A stretch of 64,000 bases of DNA from Rhineura floridana (Eukaryota > Chordata > Lepidosauria > Squamata > Rhineuridae): NCBI RefSeq assembly GCF_030035675.1, contig NC_084480.1, positions 251,903,981 to 251,967,980 of the forward strand. Direction: 5' to 3'. The translations under genes and the position numbers were made by a program. The notes under the pieces are model-generated. The model worked only from the letters and a program-made list of their open reading frames with translations, did no database searches and had not been told where the DNA came from. This document shows, piece by piece, positions 43,516 to 56,000 of the stretch (the stretch's first letter is position 1; every line of letters begins with the position of its first letter).

Positions 43516-44099
43516 ACCTAGACAAGGGCAAGCCACTACGATTTGCCATCATCCTTCACGCTTTGCTTGCCTGCTATTCAGGGGCATCTGGTTATTGCTG
43601 AAGACAGGATGCTGGACTAGATGGACCATCCAGCAAGGCAATTATTACATTCTGTGAAAGAAGGAAAAATTCCTAAATAACCAACGTTTAACGTTTTTAC
43701 TTTTTGTTTTGATTTTCAGTGGGGGTGTTGAAGTCCTGATAATCTTATAACTTACTTACAGTTTTCCCCCTTGGTCTGGCATGTACTTTTCCTTTTCTCT
43801 TCGAAGGAAATAAAATCTCAATCATCACTCTGATTTGCATGAAATACTGGTCTGGCTTTGCTGCAGGGCTAGGATTAAGAAACCTCCGCCCTCAGCTGGC
43901 ACTGACTGAATACCATTGTTTCCAAGAGGATTTTTTTAAAAAGGCAGCATAAAGGTATTAGCAGAGGAATATGTTGCGTCCAAATCAAAAGTTACAAAGA
44001 AGCCAGGAGGCTCTTGGAATCCATCAAAACTCATCATCAGGCGTGGAATCGTGAGGAGAAACTGTCAGAACGTTTCTGTGCAAGATCAAAAAGCCGTAG

Positions 44100-44640
44100 T
44101 CTACCGTTTGTTTGTGATAAGTCTTAAACGTAGAATTGGAGGGGTGGGGGCGAGCGCGGCGCAGGCTTGGTCAGGGGTAGGCTGTGCTTGATGCAAAAAG
44201 ATCTCAGGTTGCAAGGGAGGAGAAATGCGACTACTCTCCCCCCCTTCCCTTGGAAAAAAAATCAAGAATGATTCTGCCGCAAGGCTGCCTTTCAGGGCCA
44301 AGAGCTGCAACTATCCCAACCTCTGTGCCCTGTAGGCCTGACTCACAGAAGAAGGGCGGGGTTCCCCGCACCCACCAGGTGAACCCTCCCCAGGAGGGCA
44401 AGCGATACACTCCGCCCTCCGCGGCTCTCCTTTTCCTCCCAAGTTGCATCCGCCCCCATTTTCTTATCACCACCGGGAAAGGGGGTTGGACCAGGCAGAC
44501 GCTCACGGCAAAGAACTCTTTCGCACACAGATATTTCTCTTCGGGAGGGTTCACCCGGCGGGGCTGCTACCGCTTTGGGCCCAGAAAGCGAGACTTGGGG
44601 CCGAAGGAGAGCAGGGGAAGAAGAGGCTGAAGCGTTTGCC
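44100..44640 (+). promoter_or_regulatory. DSG2: GC-rich promoter and 5' UTR of DSG2
   Basis: GC content and CpG density rise sharply against the AT-rich surroundings just before the DSG2 start codon. A GC box (GGGCGGGG near 44354) is visible and no convincing TATA box, as expected of a CpG-island promoter. The exact transcription start cannot be placed. Confidence 0.7.
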
Positions 44641-44688
44641 ATGGCTTGGCACCTTGGCTCGGGAGGACTGGGGATTTTGCTGCTCTTG
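44641..44688 (+). CDS. DSG2: DSG2 exon 1 (signal peptide)
   Basis: Sixteen codons, [16 protein letters not shown], with hydrophobic Leu-rich end and donor gtgagt. Same length and style as human DSG2 exon 1 (MARSPGRAYALLLLLI). It lies at the downstream edge of the GC-rich promoter. Confidence 0.88.
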
Positions 44689-47032
44689 GTGAGTTTTGAA
44701 GGCCACCTGTGGCTCCCCCGCCCTGCGTTGTAGAATTTTTTAAGCAGATCTGTCCGAGGTCGATGAGAAACAAATGGGAGGGAGCTTGCAAACTGTAGAA
44801 AGATCTTAGGAAATGTAGGAAGAGCGAGGTGGAAAAGATTGCGCTGCAGGCGAATAACGGCTGACTGTGGTGCTGGAAGAGTTTCTACTCTTTAATCGCA
44901 GAAGTCCGCGCACCACATCCTGGAACCTGGGCGAGGAAGTTCTACTGTAACCTTAATGGCCGCTTGCGCGGAAACGCACCTAGGAGAAGCGCGCAGGGTC
45001 AGAAATCTGCATTGTGTGTTAAAATGGTTTGAATGTGCCTTTTGAGGAAACAAAAACGTTGGGAAATTGAAGTTTTGGGGGCCTTGGTATTGCAGAAAAT
45101 AATATATTTAAAGCGAAATCTGGATAGCCAGGAGTTTTTCAGGGGCACTCCTATTATTTGAATAAACTTAACGTAAAAGAGTCTATCAGTAGATGCGAAT
45201 TTAAAAAAAACTTGAGCTGCCTTTTAGGTGGAGAGAAGTATCTCTTGCTAATTGTTGCTAATTTGCCAGTCTCTGCTTAATTCCCACATTTGTAAGAACC
45301 TTTCTGAGCATGAGTGAAGCTCTGATTGTAAAAAACCTTTCTGAGCATGAGTGAAGCTCTGATTGTAAAAACAAAACTATAAATAATAACCTGGTCACCT
45401 CTGGTAACAAATGGTCATCTGCAGGTGACCATGAAGGAAAGTCTTTTTAAATAGAAAGGGAATTGAGTTTTTGTTGTATTTTACTTTGTGCTATCAATGA
45501 TGTTCTGTACATGACATGGAAGATGGGTCTATCCGCAGGCATTGGACAGTGTGATGTAGTAGTCAGGCTGTGTTAGAATAAGATGGAGAAGACACAGGTT
45601 TGAATCCCCACTCAGCCTTTCTCTCGCCCTAACCTATCTCACAGGGTTGTTATGAAAATCAAATAGAGGGGAAGTACCACATAGGCTGCCTTAAGGTAAT
45701 TAGAGGAAAAACAAGATATAAAGGAAAATATACATTTTAAAAAATATGGCTAAGTGGAATTTCACCTTCAGAGACAGTATGCTAGAGGAGGGCAATAGTG
45801 CGGGGAGGAATACTGTATTACCTTCATATCCTCCATGTGGGCTTCCTGAAAACTTCTGTTTGTCCCCTGGGGGAAACAGGATGTTGTATGAGATGGATAC
45901 TTGATCTGATCCACTAGGGCTTCTTCTTAGGTTTTTATGGATTAAGAAGCCATATGTGGGCTGGCAGCCTATAAAACATTTTAAACTAATAATTTTATGG
46001 GCTTTTACTGGGTCATTGTAAAAAGCAATTCATGTAGACTTTTCTCTGGCTTATGATGCCCAAGACAGTTTGATGTTTTCTCTTCAGAATAAATAATGTT
46101 TCTCCCCTACACTGATGGAAATAGCAGGCACTCAATTCTGTATCTTTTTGTTTTGTTTTATTGGAGATCTTCCTGAAACAGACTAGTTAGGAATCAGAAA
46201 TCCCTCCTTCCTCAAAACAGTAAGAAACAAAACCCATCTATCTTGTCAGCTTTGCTGTGAGTTGCATCTCTTGTTCAATATGCTGATTCTTCTTCATTAT
46301 TATGTCACCTTGAGGTGTACTTTGACAAGCTGGTGCATATTGAAGCTGCACCCAGACTTTTCCTGGCTCATATAATACTTTGAGGAAATGACAAAGATTC
46401 CAGGAATCATGAAGCAATTGTGGGTTCAGGTACATGTAGATATTGTTGTGGAATAATAAGACACCTTGCAACCAGTATTCCTGGCATTGTCACCCAGTGT
46501 ATTAATTTTACTTGTCCTGGAATATGTTTCTCTGGAATTTGGATTTCCCTGGAATATGTTTCTAGTGTCCTGGTTCAGCCCTAGAACACATGATGTAATG
46601 GTAAAGAAAAGAATATATCTCAGAACATATACAAAGGACCTTTTACTACCTGTAGCCAAATCACTGTTGCATCTTGCTGATTATGGTAGGCCTGGGATGA
46701 TTCTCTACTAAAATCCATTTTTGTAACATAATGAGGGAAGTAGAACCTGCAGCTACAAAAAATGCAGTGTTCATGCTGGGAAAAAGAAAATATTGGATAT
46801 GTATTGGGCCAGGAGTAGCAAGTCACTGGCCTGGACCACTACAGCTTTGAATCTGGCTTGCAGCCTCCTCTGCCCCCCCATGGGGCAATTAGGCTTAGGG
46901 AGGAAATTCCATTGGCACTAATGGTAACTTTTCCCTAAGCCAAATTGTCCCACAGAGGGTAAGACTGCTGGGGACAGAGGGTGTAGAGAGAATGGATGGA
47001 TGAGGGTGTGGGGGTGAGGTGTGTGTGTGTGT

Positions 47033-47091
<59 letters not shown>

Positions 47092-50000
47092 TGTTGGGGG
47101 TTTAGCCTCACCTATTGTTGGCATCCAACCCCAAAGATTACCCCTGAGGGAATGTGGAGGTTCCCAACCCCTGTGTCAGGCCTTTGTCATACATGTTTTA
47201 GCAGTAATTAAATATTTAAAACAAGATGTGTCAGAGCTAAAAATTAAGCACTCCTTGAATTTATATGATGGACAGAGGTCAACCCAAACTAAATGTTTAT
47301 TGTTCTAACCTCATATGAAGACTCTCTTTTTTCCCCCACGCTCACCTGAGCTTTGGTTTCCTGCTTTGTAATACTTATGCAGATTCTCACTTCTTCATAT
47401 GCTGAACCATTCTACAAATTGGAAACATCTAGTTCTTCTAGATTAAATTATCTGATCCTAATTTGTACCACTTTCATATTTGCGAATGCCCCCCCAAATA
47501 AAAAGTTCTGTGTGAGTAAATGAGTATGTTGAAGAGAAAGATTTAGCACAGTTCTCTTTCTGATGGTGAAAACCCAGATGGAATACAAAGTGGTCCAAAA
47601 TGTTCTCTTCAAACTGGGTGAATGGGCAAGAAAATGGCAAATGGGGTTCACTGTAATTGTAAAGCGTTGGGGCAAAACTAGCTTCATATACTAGGATTAT
47701 TCAGACATTTCCCTCCACATATATACTATTTGCTTTGCCCCAAAGCAGTTCCAAGCATTTGGCACATCCCAAAAGGAGAGTTGTACATGTGTGGACTGTC
47801 TATGAGGTCAGCAGCCTAGGATTGTGCAGGGTTCCCATACATGTGGAGAATCTATATATGCATATCTATATCTTTTCAGAGGTTGCATCACATTGCTGGA
47901 CTTTGAGGTGGCAGGAAAAGTGGGTCACATCACATCAAGGCAAACAGGTGTGTTCCTGCGCTCTGCTCCACATGTTTAGTGTACATATGGAAGCAAACAT
48001 CTAAATAGGCCCGTTTCAAGAGAGGGCAACCAAGAAAGAGATCATGGGTTCATGGGTCTTCAACAAAAACATCAGCTCACAAAGCTGCTTATCTGGGAAT
48101 AAATCCAATTGAACTCAGTGAGACTTAATTCTAAGTAGACATTTATAGGACTGTGCTGTCAAGTGTATACAAAACAAGTTCCATGCTAGAAATGATTAGG
48201 AAAGGGATTGAAAATAAAGCTGCCAGTATTGTAGTGCTTTTTTATAATCTATATAATCTTTGGAAACCTGAATACACCTCTGGTCACCACACCTCAAGAA
48301 TACCATAGAGCTAGAAAAGATGCAGAAAAGGGCAACTAAAAGGATGAAGGGTTGGAGCAGTTTCCCTACCAGGAAATGCTTTTCAGTTTAGGGGGAAATG
48401 CAACTGAAGGGAAGGCATGGTAGAGGTATAGAAAAGTATACATGGCATGGAGAAAGTTGACGAAGAAGTGTTTTCCCCCTCCCCATCTCATTATATTATA
48501 ATTGTATTATTGTATTATAATTGTTGTAAACCACAGTATACAAATTGCGGTATACATTTTTTAAATAAATAATATAACATGGACATCGCTGGAGGAAAAC
48601 GTGATGTTAGAGATGGGTCTACTCAAAACATCCTTGCTTCTGCGAGGTGTATATGGAAGCAAATAATGCTCGCAGTCTAATTTCAACTGAAGAGTAATAT
48701 GCAAGAAGCTCTGAGATCAGAATCTGACATAACAAAGTATATAACAAGCAAGAAGTGCACTCGTTCTTCTCTGTCTGTTTTCAGAGTGCTTCCAGTTTTT
48801 GGCTTCTCCAGCAATGATAGCACCTGGAAGCACAACAGGAAGTCCCTCTAAAAAGAAAGCTGTTATCACAGGGTGTTTGGCGCTACCATTATTGGCTTTT
48901 GCACACAATCATGTTCCTCCCATAGTGATGGGAGTAGTCAGTAAGGACTAGGAGGTATCAGCATGGGCACTACTACCTTTGATCTCTGGCTTGTGCATAT
49001 GTGGTGTGCTAATTTAGTCACCCACAGAGTAACCAGATAAGGCCTGTGTATGAAAATCCTCCTATTAGCAAGTCAAACTGGAGCTTCATAAGTGAAGTGA
49101 ATTGGGCAGATACAGGCATGTAGCCGCTGTTAATCAAATTTAGAATAGACCTATTGAAATTAATGGGCATTACTTGCTTAGATCCATGACTTTCATTGGG
49201 TCTACTCTGAGTAGAACTTAGTTGAAAACAACACCTGGTTTGCACTCTGAGAATCTTAACTGTTTTTACATTTTTGCAGTTTGTAGATCTTGGAGAATAA
49301 TCAGTATTTTATTCAAATACGGAAAAGCTGTTGGAAGGGGGAAGTCTTAGAGTTTGTATCTATGTTGTCAGAGAAATGCATTCAAATATAGTTTAGTTAC
49401 CCTCAAATTCTTACATGTAGACATGTGACAAGTAAAATTCATTTAATCCTGCCAATCTCTTTGTGTAAATGCTTAATAAAACAGAAACTCATATCTGCAT
49501 ACCTGCTTGGAAAGGTCACTCCTCAGGTGAAAGCAATGAAACTGCTAATATTAGAATGATCAATTTTACTGTTTTGTTTTTTATAAATGCATTTTTCAGT
49601 CAACACAATCATTTGATATGCTTCCATAACAACCACTATTTTTAGTATTAAGGTTGTTTTCCCCTTCTGTGGTTTTGATCATGGATATCTTAAAAACTTT
49701 ACAAAAGAAAAACTTCTCCAATCCATATTAGGCAATTAGCATGGCAGTAACTTTTCAAAACTGGTATAGAAAGGACCCCTTTTCTCTTATTTGTACACAC
49801 TAATTTGAGCTTTATTCTTGGTTTTTTTATATTCCTACACAAATTTATTTTATCAGCCATTGCCATGAGTCTATTTTTATTTTCTGTTGTTGTTAAGGAG
49901 ATATGCTGTAAAATGAAGGATATTCATCTTTATTGCTGTAATTCTTCCAGGAAAGATCAGTTTAGATGTCAACTTCTCTCTCATCTGCCCTTAATCTTAC

Positions 50001-53000
50001 CTTTTAACACGCTGTAGTTTAGGTCTTGGTAACTTGTTATTTGCTTTAGAAAACACAGTCCCTAAATGTTTCACTGTAGTATAACCTGCGTTTTTGTCTT
50101 ATCTTCCACCCCTTTCAATTCCTTATCTTTAAGATGAAAGACTAAACGCTCTACCTTATTATTTTTGTATAGCCTGCTCTTTGATTAAAATATTCAACAA
50201 TATTTAAAAATTCAATTAGGGATTTTTCAGGTTCAGTGTTTGCTAATGCTAGCAGACCTTCATTTCCTGCCCTCCCACCTTTTGCACCTTTTTGTCTCTG
50301 ATTTTCCCTGCATCATGGTCAATAGACAAGTTGAAACAAATATGGGGATAAAGGGCATTCTTGAGAGCTGAGAAGGACGGCAATGGTAAACCACCTCTGA
50401 ATACTGCTTACCATTCATATGGTCATATGGACCCTATTCATATGGACCCTATTCATGTGGTCGCCATAAGTCGGGATCGACTTAAAGGCAGTCCATTTTC
50501 CATTTGAGAGCTGAACCTCCCCCCCAATGAAGACACAACATGTAAAGTGGGATAAAGGGATCACTTTATTGAACAATCGGGAACTTGCAGCAAGGAAATG
50601 ATAATGGGTATAAACGCAGGCATGATAAACTACCTGAGGCTCAGGAGGCAGCATGTGCTCCCTACTCACGTGGTCTCATTCCTCCCAATAAGGAAGGAAA
50701 GCCAAACTCATCTGCAGCAGAAACGGGGAACATCCTTGCGAGGTTTTCATGTTGTTCATCATCTATTTTGTTTGATGAGCACGATATCTACTTCTTCTCC
50801 ATGCTATCTGGTGTGGGGCAGGTGGGCATGGTTAAGTTGCAGTCATACTGGTTCTCGGCATGCATCTCCATGATACATGTCTTTGTCCCATGCATATGTT
50901 GTTGTTGTTTATTAAATTTATATTCTGTCCTTGTCAGTATGAGCCCAAGGCTCATACATTTGTAAGTGTAGAGCATTTAGTAATTTTATACAGCACCTAA
51001 AACTGCTAATTGCTGTGTAAAAATTAAAAAATAAAGACTTGTCTGCAGACTTGAACTCTAAAGATAAGGACAACACATGTTAGGGAGGAGAGTAAAAAGT
51101 AAATGTGTCTCTGCATTTAGGCTGCATGCACACCCTACATTTAAAGCACATGACTTCCCAAAAGAATCCTGGGAACTGTAGTTTACCCCTCACAGAACTA
51201 CAATTCCCAGCTTCCTTAACAAATTACAGTTCCCAGGATTCTTTGGGGGAAGTCGTGTACTTTAAGTGTTCTTTAAATGTGTGCATGCAGCTTTAGTATC
51301 CTCTGAAACTGGTATTTGCATTGGGAGGAAATCCCACCCCCACATACCTCCTCTTCCCACCCCCATCCTCAAGGAAATACTGGCTTCAGAGAAGAACTTT
51401 TCCTCAGGGCTGCAGCTGAGAGGAAAGGGTTAAATTCTCTCTCTGTGCCGGCTGTGATCCTCATAATTTATCAGCCCACACCAGCTGATGCTATTTGTGT
51501 TGTTACTGTTTTTAAACTTGCACTTTCATTAAAGAGGCACTTCCATGTAAAAACAAATAAAAGAGTCAGGTGGAAGGACTGTGCTGAAAGAAAACTGCAG
51601 CATGTGATGGAGTTTTACTGTGGAATTAGATTGTGGAAATAAGTTGGAAAGCAGTTCTGTGTGACAATTTAAGACCGGCCCATTTTGTATTGATGTTTAG
51701 CAACAGTATAAATACTGAGTTCAATGTTGAGTCCCATTTTGGTTGAACATGGGATACAGCTCACTTGCTGCTGGGATTAAAACCCCAGCTCAACAACCCT
51801 CTTTTGTCACATAAGAAATGTCTATAAGGGAAAGTATGCGAAATGTAGTATTTGGGCAAAATATTTTTTTATCAGTCTGTGTAGGCAAAGCACTTCCATT
51901 TTGAGCTAAAGCTTCTCAAAGATCCTTACAAGATCTTCTGCTTGTTTATACCCATAAATTCCTGACAAAAGTCATGAATCAGGTTTAACTATGTTGTGAC
52001 AGAACGATTAGAAACGTAAGGGCAGGGTTGCTTTGACATAAGACAAAGAAAATGCATTTCTCTCTCAAAACAAAGAAATCCACCCTGGAACAGAAACCTC
52101 CCCTTGGTTAGAAACACATCTTGGAAATGTGCTGAGACTTGTAAAACAATGATTTAATATGGGCACACATAGATTTCTGCAGTGAGGACAGGGAGTTGCC
52201 TGAACAAATATTTATTGTATACACTGCCAGTTTCCTCAATGCCATTTATAAAAATATAAAGGGTGTATGTCTTCCCGCATTAGAAGTCTGGGTGTAGAGC
52301 ATATTTCCCAACATCAGAAAGTACTGAATAAGCCCTGCCTTTTTGTTTGGAAGTTCTGTTTACCCCCTGATATATTTATGATCCCTTTCTCAAAATAAAT
52401 TCTGCAGAACGACTCATCTGAATGAGTGAAAGCTCATTCATTCAGATTGCTTTTTGAAATGTATGTTGACTTTACTTTAAACGTGACTTGTAGATGGGTT
52501 ATCTTCAATTCTGTTTGTGAAATCTAATCTTGTTTAGTTGCCTTGCTGCTGACAAAGGGCATACATAGACCACTAGATTACTGGTTCAAGTCCTGCTTGG
52601 TGCTATCATATATGGGATGACCACTATTTAAGCAAGCATCATGTGACCTGCTGGCTGCGCTGAAAATGGCTATTTCAAGGGTATCAAAGTATTCAGAGTT
52701 AGCAGAAATAGATAAATTAACTGATCTAATCTATAGGAAAAGTGGGAATTTTCAGAGAGCTTTGCGGATACCATGGACTGCGAAAAAGGACAAATATTGG
52801 GTGTTAGAACAAATTAAACCAGAACTACCACTAGAAGCTAAAATGATGAAACTGAGGTTATCATACTTTGGACACATCATGAGAAGACATGATTAATTAG
52901 AAAAGATAATAATGCTGAGAAAAACAGGAGGGAGTAGAAAAAGAGGAAGGCCAACAAGAGATGGATTGATTTCATAAAGGAAGCCACAGACCTTAACTTA

Positions 53001-56000
53001 CAAGATCTGAACAGGGTGGTTCATGACGGATGCTCTTGGAGGTCACTGATTCATAGGGTCGCCATAAGTCGCAGAGGCACATAACAACAACAACAGCAAA
53101 GTGTGCTGAGAGATGGATGTGCTTTTTCAACTACTGGAACATAAATTATCAAAAAAGGCTAGCTGTAGGAAGTAAGTAGAACTATGCAGCAGTATAATAG
53201 CTAAGCCCATAGTTCAAATCTCACCTGTCTAGCCTGCCCCTAAAATACGGGGGTAATAAAGTAGCCTATTTTATCTTACAGTACTATAAAAAGCACTTTG
53301 AACCCTTAAAAAACCCTGCTGTTTATTTATTCTGAATAGTTATATCCCACCTACATTTCTAAAAGTAGCAGAATACGAATATAAGCAGCCATTTTACCAA
53401 TTAGACATCCTTCAGCAATGAAAATAATTCAGTACCGCAAGTTTAATGCAGGAGCTTTAAAACCATTCATGTCCCCAAAGCCTCCTGCAACAGAAAGATT
53501 TTATCCATCAAGCAAAAGGCCATTAAGGAGCAGCAAGATGAGCCTTCTCCCCATGCTTTAATTTAAAAAACAATAATTTAGTAAATCAACACGGTTGAAA
53601 AATTGCAGCCTCTCCAATTTAAAGGCTTTCCATAACTGGACCAAAGTGAGTGATGAACTGAGTATATAGCATAAACTACTTAGCTATCTGTAAAAGGTTT
53701 ATCATGCCTAACGCTAGCAAGGTATCCTTTTTTTATTTGTCCGTAGCATGTTTTTGCTTCAGTAAAGTTCTTGAACAGAATGAAACTGGCTTCCTTTCTG
53801 AACAATGAAGTTGTAGTGGAATTCCAACTGGTCCAAAGCTGCTTACGTCAGGGCTAACCATTGTGGGATTTTTGGCATCATAAACCTGGAAGATTGAGGC
53901 ATTGGAGATCACGATCTTATCTTTGTCAAGACAGCCACCTGATCTGGTCCCCAAAATCAGGACTTGGATTTAACTAGTTAGGTTTAGTAGTTGTGCCTCA
54001 GTTGAGATGCCTTGAAAATATTGACCAAGAGTTCACCATTCCCAGAAAGCACCTCAGTTCTGTAATGTTAGTCGCTGCTTTCAGCTCAGTTAATTATATT
54101 TACATTAATTGGGTATGGCTTTGTCCAGTATTGTGTGATTACTTGTCCCTAGAGCTCTTTTTGTTTTTTGAAAGCTGTTTTTAACTATTTTAGATGTTTC
54201 CATTATATTGATATGTTTGTTACCCTGGGCTCCTATGGAGGAAGGTGTGGGATATAAAAATAGTAAGTCTAATCTAATCTATTTCACCATAGTGAAAATA
54301 TGTTTGTCCTTGTTTGCTTGAGCCCAGATTTATAGATTCAGTTACAGACAATGACCAGCATTTTGTCATGGTCTTCCACTAATATGCCATCCATGAAGAC
54401 AATAACTCCTTTTATGCCTCGTAAAGAGTTCCTTTGAAAAACCTTCCTTTGAAAAATCTCCTGAGCACTTGTGATTCCAAATGGCAAACACTGACAACAA
54501 AATCGCCCAAAGGGTGTGATAAACATAGTCACTATCTAGTTTATCAGAGTGATTTGCCAGGATACACATAAGGCATCCAATTTGGAAAATACTTTAGATG
54601 GTTCTCTCTTAAAAGAAAAATCCTAAGCATGTTTGTTGTAAGTCCTACTATGTTCAATTGTGCTTATTCCTGGGCAAGTGTGTAGAACAGGTATGGGGGA
54701 CCTCAGGCCCAGGGGCCAAATGCAACCCTCCAGGCCTCTCCATCAGCCCTCATCACTCCCACTATCTCGGCCACGCCTCTCACCTGGCTAGGGATGCCAG
54801 CTTTTTGCAGCAGCCCTTCATATCTTGTAATGCGCAGTTCTAGCCTGAGTTGAAGCCACAGCAAACTTTCCAGAAGTGATTTATTCATAGAAGTCATTGA
54901 TAAGTCAATGGAGTATTTTGTCTTATGACTACTTAAAATAAAATTAATTTAAAGCTGTTTTGGATTCAGCCATACTACACTTAGCAAGATTGTCCAAATC
55001 GGGGAAGTTCAGTGGGGCCAGTGGATACCTGGATGGGTTTACATAAAATAATATTTAAGCTTGTTCTGTTTTATTCATTTTTAACATTATTGGGTAGAAG
55101 CAGGAGGAGAAATGAATTTACTGAATTTCTTTGCTACTGTGCAGGGATATATTGTTTTGTAATTTTTTGTTCTTTAAAAATACTTACTCTTATAGTTACT
55201 TGTCTGGGATTTTTTTACAGAACTGTGTAATCTTTGGGAATGGACTTGATGTAGAGGTAAGAGATCATTTGAAATTGCAATGAATAGAGCATTAGTGTGT
55301 AGACATGGTGGAGTGCCGTGTATCATATGAAAGGATGTCTGGGCAGTTCAGATGAATGGATGGTGATGTCTTGGCAGAGAAGCAAGGCAGTTAAATGCCT
55401 GACCACTTCTACACAATAAATAAACATACTGAAATAACACATGGGAAGCTTTTTAAGCACTTAAGAAAAAGTATTTAGTATGAGTGTTTATTTCCAAAAT
55501 TTATATACCATCCATGTACCAAGACATTGTATACACACACACAAACACTGTAGCCCATAGACTAAAACATTATTACTACATAGCCAGTTGGCAATACTCT
55601 CTCTCTCTCTCTCTCTCTCTGTCTCATAATCTCTCAGCATCTCTGGACATACATATTTTAAATAAATTATTTAAATCCCCCTTCTGTAGGACTTTAGGGA
55701 AAATGCAAGGAAGTAACCTGTCAGTGAAATCCTCATCAGGTTTGAGTCACATGTAGCTCTATGGGACTTAGCCCTTAGAAAGCCATAGGCTATAATTCTA
55801 AGCGGGCTTGTTAGGGAGTAAGACCCATTAGACACAAGCCCTCTTCAGGGGATATTAAAGAGAAAATGTGTTCAGTTGTGTGGAGCTGCATGTGCTAACA
55901 TCCCTGTCATTCCCGGCCTTGGTGCATTGAGCAGCAAGTCTGTAGGGGACTTGTGTGTTCAAGCAAGCATGCTTAGAAGCCCCCTTCAAACTTCCCACTG

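Noticed and set aside
44184-44630. 148-codon open frame just upstream of the DSG2 start
   Set aside because: It lies in the GC-rich 5' UTR, overlaps long open frames on the other strand, and has no recognisable protein features; it is a composition effect.
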